A stretch of DNA of 64,000 bases from Anaerotignum propionicum (GCF_024461735.1 NZ_JANGAD010000005.1:208205-272204), one strand, 5' to 3'; shown: positions 42,101 through 50,796, counted from the stretch's first letter. Notes: generated by a model from the sequence alone, not told the origin. Program-made: numbers and translations.

Positions 42101-44268
42101 ATAATACCGTATCCGTCGGAGGCTCAGGAGGCGGAGTGTTTACCGACGCCATGACGCTGTCTGGCAATGTGAATATTTCTGGCAACACAGTGGGCACGGC
42201 AACCAACAATGTTGCGCTAATGAGTATTGGCAGTGGTGGTGCTGCTGTTGAGATTTCCGGTGCCCTCGCCAACAGCACAGCCATCGGCGTAAGTATCGTT
42301 GAGCTATCGAGGGACAATGTTTATATTCCCAAAGCGGGTGTATTCACTTTCGGAGAAGACGTTGTTAACAGCGAATACATCTCAAAATTCGTCAGCGACA
42401 ACAGTGGATTTGCCGTAATTGCGGTTGGACGCCAGCTCAAGCTGGCGGCGGCGCAAATCATCACCAAGGCCGACGCCACAAATGGCAGTTTCACCGTGAA
42501 GGTAAATGGCAACCAGGTTCCTTCTGGGATAGAGGGGCAGACTGTCACCGTCACGCCCACTGCGAATGCCAATTATGAACTGGATACAATCACCGTAACC
42601 AAGACGGGGGATCCAAACACGATCGTCACCGTGACAAGCGGCTCCTTCACCATGCCCGCCTATGCGGTCACTGTCAGCGTGACGTTTAAGGTAAGCAATA
42701 CAGGGCTTACTGATGCACAAAAGCTTGCAGCTGCAAAAGCCGCCATTATGGCTGCGCTAAATAGAATGTCGTTTTCAAACAGCACAACAGCGGCGGATAT
42801 TTTGAGTGTTGCACAAGCTGCCTCACTTTATGGTGTAACTGTGACATGGAATAGCGCCAATGGATTTTCAAAAACCCAGGCAACTACCGTCGTTGCAGGA
42901 TCTATCAAAGGAACCCTCGATTTGGTACTGAAGCAAGAGGGCAGTAGGATTGGAATGGACGTAACCATCACCAAGCTGTCCACTGGTGGTAATAGCGGTG
43001 GTGGCGGTTCTGCGAACCTTCCCACCACCAAGCCAACGGTATCAGTCACCGGCAGTACAGAAAACAAGGCTACAGTGGACGATAAAGGTAATGTCAGGGT
43101 CACCTTGACTGACAAAAACATCGACGATGCCATTGCCAACGCAAAAGCAGAAGCGGTGAAAAAGGGGGTAAATCCAGGCGACATCACGGCGATTATCCAT
43201 GTAACCACTGACGGCAAGAATGCAAACACAGCCACAGTCAATCTCCCTAAGACCACACAGGAACAGGTTATTAGCAACAAGATTGCCAAGGTTCAGCTGG
43301 TCATTGATCGACCTGACCTTTCCATCGGCTTTGACCTTACGGCGATAACGGAGATCAACAGACAGGCGAAGGCTGACGTGCAGCTTTCCGCCACTCCCAT
43401 GGATAATACAAAGCTTTCTGGCAATGCAAAGACTGCCATAGGAAATCGTCCTGCATATGACCTCAAGGCTACCTATGGCATTGGCAAGTCTGTGACAGAC
43501 TTTGGCAACGGCAATATCAACGTGGAGATTCCCTACACCTTGCAAGAAGGTGAAATTGGGGAAAATGTCCATGCAGTATATGTGGATACAAAAGGTAACA
43601 TAACTTATCTTGACGATTCCCGTTATGATACACAACGCGAAAGGGTGATGTTTTCAACCAGACATTTATCTATTTACGGTGTAGCTTACAAAGCAAACTG
43701 CAAATTTACCGATATTGAAGGTCATTGGGCAAAGGATGACATACTCTTTGTTGCAGACGGTGGTCTCATGACCGGTACCAGTGCCACCACATTTAGCCCC
43801 AATGGTTATATGACACGGGGAATGTTTGTAACAGCATTGGGGCGCTTGGCAAATGCTGACACGAGCACCTATAAACAATCCAGCTTCACTGACGTAAAGG
43901 CTGACGCATACTACATGGGCTATATTGAATGGGGCGTTAAAAACAACATTCTGGTTGGTGTTGGCGGTGGCAAGTTTGATCCTGACGGTTTTGTAACCCG
44001 TGAGCAGATGGCGGTTATTATGGACAAATATGCAGCGGCTATGAGGATTAAGCTTCCAGAAGTTTACCCACAGAATATCTTTGCTGATAACGCCAAAATT
44101 GGTGCGTGGGCGGCTTCTTCTACGAAGCGTATCCAGATGTCGGGCATCATTCAGGGCAAGAGTAATAATTTCTATGATCCTCAGGGCACCGCCACTCGTG
44201 CCGAGGTTTCGGCAGTATTGCATCGCTTTGTGAAGCAGGCGGATTTTACCGACAATGCTCAAGGATAA
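39175..44268 (+). CDS. Large SLH-anchored surface protein with GLUG and beta-helix repeats
   Basis: 1697 residues, start GTG with AGGAGG upstream. Signal peptide 1-25 (cut after SAMA). Then an acidic linker with an Ig-like part (to about 170), Gly/Thr-rich repeats (about 230-425, TLTVTGG type), GLUG-type repeats (about 513-702, GGLVGSLSAGSLVNCYNTG), a beta-helix-like region (about 796-1060), an InlB-B-like repeat (about 1100-1172), a Gly/Ser linker near 1272, a conserved pre-SLH domain, and three SLH domains from about 1508 (CKFTDIEGHWAKDDI; SSFTDVKADAYYMGYIEWGV; AWAASSTKRIQMSGIIQGK). SLH domains bind cell-wall polymer, so it is displayed outside, probably as an adhesin. GC is 60% in the sample 41041-41100, far above its flanks, suggesting foreign origin of the central part. 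Confidence 0.88.
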   Translation: MRNKILSIWLAVCMVLTMLPTSAMAEEADTSGASGEIIAFVPLAETEVSVLTGTEIENLGLPESLSATVKTAVPADNGTQAEAVQDSSESEETESDNSAEATNSSDLQENVNEQQEDTNQKWEEKAMEIPVTWSSEPKYDMDAEGIYVFTPMIEGYTVRADLPEITVTVGTQLLGMAFRTGIPATFGDFSVSIDKDGAMPTYEDGVLTFGTAGEYTVGMASGKSSTSNVLKVAVDGVTLNLNGVVIEARNGSSKVNDGATALSVTSDSVTLNVIENSFLTGGMGNPSFVGTGKSGAGISGSITVKGTATLTVTGGRGASSEGGPGGSGGDGINGDVTVTGSGILTATGGAAGEGYPINGIAGAGIRGNVDVSGAATLVAICGSGMASMAIISADGADGGTITVGEGFTILAGNDKSSATAFTGTLTTAAYVAITLSSVELPTASEYAEASPVAAPGTDYVVDDINKILTISTTKGAAWWSANGASYLDYTVILDADIDVSAFRWTPVGDFHRAFTGSFDGQGHSISGLTVNVTEMYDLCAGLFGNVNGAMIQNLCIASGSIRASNIYNTCHTGSLAGYVYRSTIINCDNSADVYGGNTEVSGTGRVMVGGLAGSVVDNSTIINSYNTGNARAIGGPGVTAAYAGGLVGSLSAGSLVNCYNTGALSASKAQENYAAGLAGWVYNTVTTTSCYYQSADSLTGFGNTQSVTATVNGCGTFTADATLTAGTAEQFRSAQTLAYGSTLLAALNGWVSDQASTDYYTWAADQTPNVNGGYPVFGLTWTEPKVQWGVAGVEDTSPNTWVGSGSLTDAVAFANGLVSGTAYIKLLDDVDTTTTLEFASGKTTILDLNGKTIDGTSIPAVDVNRNILTVNGKLTLCDSSTTTVAEQGKITGGHGAREGMGGGVYVHFSGIFIMTGGNVTGNTAVNGGGVGNYGTFTMRGGSIVGNSCVSGSGGSACGGGVANSSYFSMHGGSIIDNTVSVGGSGGGVFTDAMTLSGNVNISGNTVGTATNNVALMSIGSGGAAVEISGALANSTAIGVSIVELSRDNVYIPKAGVFTFGEDVVNSEYISKFVSDNSGFAVIAVGRQLKLAAAQIITKADATNGSFTVKVNGNQVPSGIEGQTVTVTPTANANYELDTITVTKTGDPNTIVTVTSGSFTMPAYAVTVSVTFKVSNTGLTDAQKLAAAKAAIMAALNRMSFSNSTTAADILSVAQAASLYGVTVTWNSANGFSKTQATTVVAGSIKGTLDLVLKQEGSRIGMDVTITKLSTGGNSGGGGSANLPTTKPTVSVTGSTENKATVDDKGNVRVTLTDKNIDDAIANAKAEAVKKGVNPGDITAIIHVTTDGKNANTATVNLPKTTQEQVISNKIAKVQLVIDRPDLSIGFDLTAITEINRQAKADVQLSATPMDNTKLSGNAKTAIGNRPAYDLKATYGIGKSVTDFGNGNINVEIPYTLQEGEIGENVHAVYVDTKGNITYLDDSRYDTQRERVMFSTRHLSIYGVAYKANCKFTDIEGHWAKDDILFVADGGLMTGTSATTFSPNGYMTRGMFVTALGRLANADTSTYKQSSFTDVKADAYYMGYIEWGVKNNILVGVGGGKFDPDGFVTREQMAVIMDKYAAAMRIKLPEVYPQNIFADNAKIGAWAASSTKRIQMSGIIQGKSNNFYDPQGTATRAEVSAVLHRFVKQADFTDNAQG

Positions 44269-44571
44269 ATATTGAGGATATGAAAAGAATAATACGTCAT
44301 TACTTTCCATGTGATGTTGCGCTAGTTTTAGCATAATAAATTAAAAACCATTGATAAAGACAGTGAAAATGTTGATGACTTAAGCGGCATGACACAGAAT
44401 TGGAGAATGTAGTTATGTCGTAGAACTGTTAATGTCGTTTTCAAGAGAAAAAAATATTTAAATTGTTTTTTTAAGTGTAAAAATGGGTCTTTTAGGTGTA
44501 AAGACCCATTTTTTTTTATTTTGCGGTATTTTTTAATTAGGAAAATAATTAAGAGATGGAGGAGAGTAGAC
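44269..44571. other. Intergenic region with hairpin B
   Basis: No gene is seen; it holds hairpin B (44483-44520) ahead of the metallophosphoesterase ribosome site GGAGGAG at 44558-44564. Confidence 0.45.
44483..44520 (+). terminator. Hairpin B, terminator copy with compensatory change
   Basis: ATGGGTCT (44483-44490) pairs perfectly with AGACCCAT (44502-44509), followed by a run of T. Compared with hairpin A the fourth base pair is G-C instead of T-A, so both sides changed together. Confidence 0.75.
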
Positions 44572-46545
44572 ATGAAAGCAAAAATTCTATCTTTGCTGGT
44601 GGCATCCAGCATGGTTGTATCGTCGGCGCTAGTTGCCGGCGGCTGTGCACCAAAAAGCAGCACAGCTGCTTTATGGGAAGCTGGGAACACAAGAAACAAG
44701 ATTGTTGTCATAAGTGATATTCATATTGGGATTGACGACAAGTATGCTGAAACGGTGGCAAACCGACCGTTGCTGATTAATTTTTTAAAGGGGCTGCAAG
44801 GCACAAAAGATGTGCGGGAATTGGTGATTGATGGTGATTTTCTGGATGAATGGTTCCTACCGGTGGATTACCCCAGCTACACAGATGAACAGCAGTTTTA
44901 CAGAGATGTTATAAAAAACAATCAGGGTATCATTGATGAGTTGAACAAAGTGATTGACAGCGGAATCAAGCTTGTCTATATCCCTGGAAATCACGATATG
45001 ACACAAGAAAATGATGTGTTGCAAGAGGCTATTCCAAAGATTGTACAGATTCGGGATGCCAAAGGCCTTGGTACCTATTACACGGGTGACCGCAATGAAA
45101 TTGCAATCGAGCATGGTCATCGTTACGATGTTTTTTCTGCACCAGACACGGTAACAAATGCAGAGTTGGCAGGCAACAATGATACCATTCTGCCCGCAGG
45201 TTATTTTTATGCTCGCTATGCTGCTACATGGGTATTGCAGGGACGTCCTAAGGTAGAGAAGAACTTGCCTGTGGTAACAACGGTACCTGATCAATCCGAT
45301 GCTGACCAATATGGCGCCTATATTTATTACAAAATTCTAAGGGATATTTCCGCTAGAATGACGCCGAACCAAGGTATTGATGAAAAAATCTTCGATATTC
45401 ATATGGCGGGACTAGACGATTCTTATACTTATCTGGATTTTTATCCAGCACAGCAGGCAGATGGAACGATATCAGCACCGGTTTTGTTTAAGAATATCCA
45501 GCGCACTTGGGAGGAACGTCAGAAAATCAATCAGGTAAAGGTTCCCAACAGTTTTCTTGAGGCGGTTTCCGGTACTTTAAACTGGGAATATTATTTTAAA
45601 CAGGCTAAGGTTCAGTATCTGGAAAATCCCAATGAAAACGTGGATGTTGTCGTGTTCGGTCATACCCATGTACCTGAATATCGTGCCATGGACAATGGAA
45701 AATATTACATCAATGAGGGCACTTGGATTGATCATAACACAGACTATCCAGAAGCTAGTCGTACTTTTGCGGTTATCACTACCGGGGAAAAAACCACGGC
45801 TGAGCTTTACAAATTTGAAGAAGATGGCTCTATCACGGATATTGCCCCAAGTGTAAGTAAAGAAAAAGATAAAACTGCACCTACAGAAAATCCTTTTGCC
45901 AATGTGTCTTTTGATATGAAAGCACTTGCAAACTATGGAGATGACAATACGCAGGCTCGTTATGTGGAGATAAGCGGCTTAGCAGATAATGCTGTACAGG
46001 AGAAATTGAATGAGGGACTGAAAGAGTTCTGTCTGGCACCAACTTTCTCTGCCGAAAAAGATACGACTTATGATATTATGCCTGTCTTTGAGTTGCTGGA
46101 TGGCGATTTGTTAAGCATTAGAACTTATAATACTGCCTATACAGCGGGGGCTGCTTATCCTGTAAACTCAATAAGAACACAGATTTTCAACTTAACTACG
46201 GGTGATAAGGATACAGGATTGTGGGACTTTATAGGGGATAAAAAAGCCTTTAAGCAACTGGTACTGAATGGAAAACTCGGTTTTGCCGGGGCGGGGGTTG
46301 AGGGTGAAATTCCTGAAAAGGTTAAAGAGGCAGCGTACAAAAAGCTTGCAGAAAGCATTGACACACAAGAATTTGCAACACAGTTTTATTTTGGTGATGG
46401 GGGAAGATTGAATGTATGGTGTGAAGGTGATAATCATGCAACGGGAGACTATTGGATATTTGATATTCCGATTACTGATTTAGAAGGAATTGCAACCAAT
46501 CGCTTACAATCTATTATTGAAGAAATGAAAAAACTAGGTAATTAA
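44572..46545 (+). CDS. Exported metallophosphoesterase with C-terminal DUF3298 domain
   Basis: 657 residues. The signal sequence ends in ALVAGGC, a likely lipobox with acylated cysteine. Residues about 42-420 form a calcineurin-like phosphoesterase with all metal motifs: VISDIHIG, DGDFLDEW, PGNHD, EHGHRYD and FGHTHVPEY. Residues about 460-657 match DUF3298 (RsiV C-terminal type: TYDIMPVFELLDGDLLSIRTY; EFATQFYFGDGG). The ATG at 44572 has GGAGGAG upstream. It probably cleaves a phosphoester on the outer face of the membrane; substrate unknown. Confidence 0.85.
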   Translation: MKAKILSLLVASSMVVSSALVAGGCAPKSSTAALWEAGNTRNKIVVISDIHIGIDDKYAETVANRPLLINFLKGLQGTKDVRELVIDGDFLDEWFLPVDYPSYTDEQQFYRDVIKNNQGIIDELNKVIDSGIKLVYIPGNHDMTQENDVLQEAIPKIVQIRDAKGLGTYYTGDRNEIAIEHGHRYDVFSAPDTVTNAELAGNNDTILPAGYFYARYAATWVLQGRPKVEKNLPVVTTVPDQSDADQYGAYIYYKILRDISARMTPNQGIDEKIFDIHMAGLDDSYTYLDFYPAQQADGTISAPVLFKNIQRTWEERQKINQVKVPNSFLEAVSGTLNWEYYFKQAKVQYLENPNENVDVVVFGHTHVPEYRAMDNGKYYINEGTWIDHNTDYPEASRTFAVITTGEKTTAELYKFEEDGSITDIAPSVSKEKDKTAPTENPFANVSFDMKALANYGDDNTQARYVEISGLADNAVQEKLNEGLKEFCLAPTFSAEKDTTYDIMPVFELLDGDLLSIRTYNTAYTAGAAYPVNSIRTQIFNLTTGDKDTGLWDFIGDKKAFKQLVLNGKLGFAGAGVEGEIPEKVKEAAYKKLAESIDTQEFATQFYFGDGGRLNVWCEGDNHATGDYWIFDIPITDLEGIATNRLQSIIEEMKKLGN

Positions 46546-46855
46546 AATCTGGAAAAGAATGTTTATCATTCTTTATCTTTAAAAATATTATATTTCTCCC
46601 TATAAAAGGCTGATAAGAGTGGCTTCATACACCTTATTCAGCCTTTTTTTTAATGTTCAAGTGAATTCATTTTTTTGATATTCCATAAAAGACACACAAC
46701 GTTATCAATAATAAAAGAGAATTAAAATGCTGAAGATGCCAAGGTTTAAAATAAGCATAATGATAATGAGGTGTTAAGTATCTAAATTCAAAAACGTATA
46801 ACTTCTTATAAGCGTCTGTTTAATTCCATATAAAATAATTATTGATGTTTCTGCT
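46546..46855. other. Intergenic region between convergent genes
   Basis: It contains the terminator at 46604-46651; the remaining 200 nt are AT-rich with nothing recognised. Confidence 0.4.
46604..46651 (+). terminator. Terminator of the metallophosphoesterase gene
   Basis: AAAAGGCTGATAAG (46604-46617) pairs with CTTATTCAGCCTTTT (46633-46647) with one bulged base, and an eight-T run follows. Confidence 0.8.
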
Positions 46856-47428
46856 CTATAGCTGAGAGCGATCATAAAAAGCACAGGTGGTTAAGTGGTC
46901 GTTTACCATACCAACTGCTTGCATAAATGCATATATGGTGGTTGTGCCAACAAATTTAAATCCACGTTTTTTTAGGTCTTTGCTGATTGCATCTGAGAGA
47001 GGGGTGCTGGATGGCACCTCTTCTATACGAGTCCATGAGTTGATAATGGGCTGATGATTGACATATGACCACAGATAGTTATCTAAAGACTCAAATTCCT
47101 CCTGAATTTTAAAATATGCCTTGGCATTACTGATAGCCGCATTTACTTTCAGTCTGTTTTTAATGATTCCGCTATTATGCAAGAGACCTTCAATTTTTGA
47201 ATCGTCATAAGTTACTAGAATCTTTGGGTCAAAATTATCAAAAGCTTCACAGAGGGTATCCATTTTTGCAAGAATAGTTGACCAGCTTAACCCTGCTTGT
47301 TTTCCCTCCAAAATTAACATTTTAAATAACTTTTTATCATCATGAACCGGAATTCCCCATTCGCTATCGTGGTATTCTTGCTCCAGTTTATTTTTCAGAG
47401 CCCAATCACATCTTTTTAATTCATTCAT
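46856..47428 (-). CDS. tag: DNA-3-methyladenine glycosylase I
   Basis: 190 residues, the usual Tag length. It removes 3-methyladenine from alkylated DNA. Signatures: RCDWALKNKLEQEYHDSEWG with the first zinc cysteine, FKMLILEGKQAGLSWSTIL, RGFKFVGTTTIYAFMQAVGMVNDH and the final HLTTC. The ATG at 47428 has AAGGAGG upstream; a TTG one codon earlier is in frame. Monocistronic. Confidence 0.93.
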   Translation of the reverse strand: MNELKRCDWALKNKLEQEYHDSEWGIPVHDDKKLFKMLILEGKQAGLSWSTILAKMDTLCEAFDNFDPKILVTYDDSKIEGLLHNSGIIKNRLKVNAAISNAKAYFKIQEEFESLDNYLWSYVNHQPIINSWTRIEEVPSSTPLSDAISKDLKKRGFKFVGTTTIYAFMQAVGMVNDHLTTCAFYDRSQL

Positions 47429-47635
47429 CAAGGAACCTCCTTACTTTTTTAGGTTGTGAGATTTTGTTAACCATATGAGTATTGTAGGGAAACTTTATTG
47501 TCTGATCTACCAAAATGTTCATAATGCCATGCAATAGTATGGATAAATACAACACCTTCTTTCACAATGAAAGTGAAAACAAAAGTGCAGAGGAATATGA
47601 CTCCATCTGCGTATTTTTTTTATATAGAATGCTTT

Positions 47636-48388
47636 TTAAGATAACTGCTTCTCAAGTTTTTCTTTTGTTTCCAATAGGTACTTCCCATATATTGTAATGG
47701 TTTCTTCATCTAACCTTTCTTTTGGGGCGGAAATGCTAATTGCATACTCTTTGTTAGGTACATTAATATAAATACCTACACAATGAACGCCAATTTCATT
47801 TTCTTCTATATCACAGGCATATCCTCTTTCTTGAGCCTCTTTTATTTTGATTTCAAATTCATCGAATTTCGTAATTGTTTTTTCTGTTATTTTAATAATT
47901 TCGCTTTTATTCCAAATATCCCAAATTTCTTCTTTCGTTTTTTCAGCTAAAATAGCCTTACCTACTCCAGAACAATAAAGAGGGATGGATTTACCAATAG
48001 TAGAATAAAGCCGTATGGAATTTTTAGACCTCTCCACTTTATCGATATATATTGCTGTAGTATCATAACGCTCAACCAGATGAACAGTTTCATTTGTCTT
48101 ATTAGCCAATTCTATAAGATAGGGGTGGATGATACTAATCATATCATTATGAGCTAAAAATTTACTGGCTAAATTACAAAGTTTAAAGCTAAGCCCGTAT
48201 TTCAAGGTTTTTTCCTCTTGCTTAACATAGCCCATAAATATTAAAGAATTTAAGATTCTATGAACCGTGCTTTTATTTAAGTCAAGATCATTGCTGATTT
48301 CCGTAAGGCTTAAAGCACCTTTTTCAGCTAAGAGTTCTATTGCTTTAAAAAGCTTTTCAGAAACCTGAATGGGATTTTTATCATTCAT
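47636..48388 (-). CDS. IclR family regulator of the KDG/hexuronate genes
   Basis: 250 residues. The N-terminal winged helix reads LSLTEISNDLDLNKSTVHRILNSLIF. The effector domain contains YIDKVERSKNSIRLYSTIGKSIPLYCSG and ERGYACDIEENEIGVHCVGIYI. It is divergent from the KDPG aldolase gene. The 340-nt region between them holds IclR-type palindromes at 48680-48696 and 48517-48531 and the motif shared with 11162-11200. KDG-type IclR regulators (KdgR group) sense KDG or related acids, which fits the neighbours. Confidence 0.88.
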   Translation of the reverse strand: MNDKNPIQVSEKLFKAIELLAEKGALSLTEISNDLDLNKSTVHRILNSLIFMGYVKQEEKTLKYGLSFKLCNLASKFLAHNDMISIIHPYLIELANKTNETVHLVERYDTTAIYIDKVERSKNSIRLYSTIGKSIPLYCSGVGKAILAEKTKEEIWDIWNKSEIIKITEKTITKFDEFEIKIKEAQERGYACDIEENEIGVHCVGIYINVPNKEYAISISAPKERLDEETITIYGKYLLETKEKLEKQLS

Positions 48389-48622
48389 TTAGTTACACCT
48401 CATTATCAAGTTGAAATCATCTGCTCATTTTCTTTCCACAGAGGATGAAAAATCTTTGTTTCAATAGCAATCCATCTCACTATACCAAATTTATCATTTT
48501 TGAAGTCAATTTTATGTTGAAATTGCTTCAAAAAAAGAGAACGCTTTTTTCGTATTATGATAGCATATTTCACAATATAAAACAAACATTTTTGTGAAGG
48601 TATATGAACTTACAAATAGCTA

Positions 48623-48651
48623 TTGACAATTTTTAGTTTCAGGAGTACTTT
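48623..48651 (+). promoter_or_regulatory. Sigma-A promoter of the aldolase-kinase unit
   Basis: TTGACA at 48623-48628, a 17-nt spacer, TACTTT at 48646-48651, 78 nt before the TTG start. Confidence 0.65.
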
Positions 48652-48679
48652 AAATTTAAGTTTCATTATACAAAAACTA

Positions 48680-48696
48680 GTTCCATAATGCGGAAC
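48680..48696. promoter_or_regulatory. Candidate IclR operator downstream of the promoter
   Basis: GTTCC-ATAATGC-GGAAC is a 5+7+5 palindrome, the general form of IclR-family sites. It starts 28 nt after the -10 box, where a bound repressor would block initiation or elongation. Confidence 0.6.
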
Positions 48697-48728
48697 AGAA
48701 GAGCGTGGAGAGGACAAGGTGATTTTAC

Positions 48729-49685
48729 TTGAACGAAATTTTAGAAAGTATAAGTATGTTTAAAGTAGTTCCGGTTGTGGTTTTAGAGGATGCGAAAGAT
48801 GCCATTCCTTTAGCCAGAGCTTTAAGCAATGGTGGATTGAAATGTGCTGAAATTACATTCCGAACTGAGGCGGCAGAAGAATCGATTCGTTTAATGTCGA
48901 ATCATTTTCCTGATATGTTAATTGGTGCAGGAACTGTTTTAACTACAGAGCAGGTGGATAAGGCGGTAGCCGCCGGAGCTAAATTTATCGTTAGTCCAGG
49001 ATTTAATCCTAAGGTGGTTCAATATTGTATTGATAAAGATATTGTTATCGTTCCCGGTGTTACCAACGCCTCGGGCATTGAACAAGCCTTAGCGTTTGGA
49101 CTTGAAGTTGTTAAATTTTTCCCCGCCGAGGCAAGCGGTGGTTTAAATGCCATTAAGGCATTGGCTGGGCCTTTTCCTAGGTTGAAATTTATGCCTACTG
49201 GCGGAATTAATGAAAATAATATTGGAGAATATCTTTCATTTTCTAAGATAGTAGCTTGTGGTGGAACATGGATGGTAAAAGAGAGCCTAATTAAAAATGG
49301 TGAATATGAAAAAATAGAAGAGCTGACCAGAAAAGCCATTCAAACCGTTTTTGGCTTTCAAGTGAAGCATGTAGGTGTTAACTGTGAAAATGAAGAGGAA
49401 GCCAATGCATCCTCTGATAAAATTACTGATTTATTTGGATTTGAAAAAAAGGCTGGCAATTCATCCATTTTTACAGATGGGATAGAGTTTATGAAAGCGC
49501 CCTATCTTGGCAAAAAAGGCCATATTGCCATTGGAACCAATGATGTATTGGGTGCTATGAAATATCTGAAAAGCTTGGGCGTAGCTTTCAAGCAGGATAG
49601 TGAAAAATATAAGAACGATAAGCTGATCGCCGTTTATCTGGAGGAAGAAATCAGTGATTTTGCCATTCATTTGGTACAAAACTAA
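48729..49685 (+). CDS. kdgA: KDPG/KHG aldolase fused to a VOC-like C-terminal domain
   Basis: 318 residues, against about 205-215 for ordinary aldolases. Residues 1-205 are the class I aldolase: catalytic glutamate in CAEITFRTEAA, the Schiff-base lysine in GLEVVKFFPAEASGG, and PTGGINENNI. It splits 2-keto-3-deoxy-6-phosphogluconate to pyruvate and glyceraldehyde 3-phosphate. Residues about 212-318 (KHVGVNCENEEEANASSDKI; KGHIAIGTNDVLGAMKYLKS) look like a glyoxalase/VOC half. Start is TTG with AAGGTG 8 nt upstream. Cotranscribed with the KDG kinase. Confidence 0.88.
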   Translation: MNEILESISMFKVVPVVVLEDAKDAIPLARALSNGGLKCAEITFRTEAAEESIRLMSNHFPDMLIGAGTVLTTEQVDKAVAAGAKFIVSPGFNPKVVQYCIDKDIVIVPGVTNASGIEQALAFGLEVVKFFPAEASGGLNAIKALAGPFPRLKFMPTGGINENNIGEYLSFSKIVACGGTWMVKESLIKNGEYEKIEELTRKAIQTVFGFQVKHVGVNCENEEEANASSDKITDLFGFEKKAGNSSIFTDGIEFMKAPYLGKKGHIAIGTNDVLGAMKYLKSLGVAFKQDSEKYKNDKLIAVYLEEEISDFAIHLVQN

Positions 49686-49770
49686 ATATAGTGTTAAAGA
49701 TATGTTTTGCAGAATGATTGGACTGAAGAAACAATAGTTGTTATTGTTTATAAGTATAGGAGGATTCATT

Positions 49771-50796
49771 ATGGCTAAAAAAATAGTTACTTTTGGTGAA
49801 ATCATGTTAAGATTGGCGCCGGAGGGTTATTTTAGGTTTATTCAAGCAGATACTTTTGGTGCTACATATGGCGGTGGCGAGGCAAATGTTGCAGTTTCTT
49901 TGGCTAATTACGGCTTTGAAGCAAGCTTTGTAACAAAACTACCTAAGCATGAAATTGGCCAAGCGGCAATAAATTCTTTAAGAAAATATGGGGTAGACAC
50001 CACGAAAATAGCCAGAGGCGGCGATAGAGTGGGGATTTATTTCTTGGAAAAGGGTGCTTCCCAGCGTCCTTCCAAGGTAATTTATGATAGAGCGGGTTCT
50101 TCTATCTATACGTCAAAACCATCAGATTTTAATTGGGACGAGATTTTTGAAGGGGTAAATTGGTTCCATTTTACTGGGATTACTCCTGCGCTTAATGATG
50201 AAGTAGCTGAAATTTGTCTTGAGGCCTGTAAGGCAGCGAAAGCAAAGAACATTACTGTTTCTTGTGACCTAAATTATAGAAATAAGCTCTGGAGTAAGGC
50301 CAAGGCCGGAGAGGTAATGGCTAAATTGTGTGAATATGTAGATGTGTGTATTGCTAATGAGGAAGATGCCGCAGATGTATTCGGCATTCATTCCGCAAAT
50401 ACCGATGTTACCACCGGTAAGGTAAATAAAGAAGGTTATAAAGACGTGGCAAAACAATTAGCTGACAGATTTGGTTTTTCTAAAGTGGCTATAACGTTAA
50501 GAGAGTCTTTATCAGCGAATGATAATAACTGGTCAGCTATGCTTTATGATGGCACGGAATATCATTTTAGCAAAACTTATAAAATTCATATTGTCGATAG
50601 AGTTGGCGGTGGTGATAGTTTTGGAGCTGGACTGATTGCAGCGACTCTTTTGGGCTATGATTCTAAGGATAGTATTGAGTTTGCCGTAGCAGCCTCTTGT
50701 TTAAAACATGCAGTTGAAGGCGATTTTAATATGGTAAGCCTTGACGAGGTTACAAAATTAGCCGGTGGTGATGCATCGGGCAGAGTGCAAAGATAA
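49771..50796 (+). CDS. kdgK: 2-keto-3-deoxygluconate kinase (PfkB family)
   Basis: 341 residues. PfkB signatures are FGGGEANVAVSLANYG-like GGGEANVAVSLANYG near residue 35 and VDRVGGGDSFGAGLIAA with the catalytic aspartate near 290. It phosphorylates KDG to KDPG for the aldolase encoded 85 nt upstream. The ATG at 49771 has AGGAGG upstream. The unit ends with the strong terminator at 50856-50890. Confidence 0.9.
   Translation: MAKKIVTFGEIMLRLAPEGYFRFIQADTFGATYGGGEANVAVSLANYGFEASFVTKLPKHEIGQAAINSLRKYGVDTTKIARGGDRVGIYFLEKGASQRPSKVIYDRAGSSIYTSKPSDFNWDEIFEGVNWFHFTGITPALNDEVAEICLEACKAAKAKNITVSCDLNYRNKLWSKAKAGEVMAKLCEYVDVCIANEEDAADVFGIHSANTDVTTGKVNKEGYKDVAKQLADRFGFSKVAITLRESLSANDNNWSAMLYDGTEYHFSKTYKIHIVDRVGGGDSFGAGLIAATLLGYDSKDSIEFAVAASCLKHAVEGDFNMVSLDEVTKLAGGDASGRVQR

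Larger units (their letters stand above)
48389..48728. other. Divergent control region iclR / KDPG aldolase
   Basis: It contains, left to right, a TTGAA-ATTGC-TTCAA palindrome (48517-48531), TTTCGTATTATGATA (48548-48562), a TTCACAA/TTGTGAA pair (48569-48598), the aldolase promoter (48623-48651) and the GTTCC-N7-GGAAC site (48680-48696). Confidence 0.55.

Noticed and set aside
39284..44334. Many long minus-strand frames opposite the SLH protein gene, up to about 220 codons
   Set aside because: They arise from the GC-richer codon pattern of the real gene, lack ribosome sites, and have low-complexity composition with no family resemblance.
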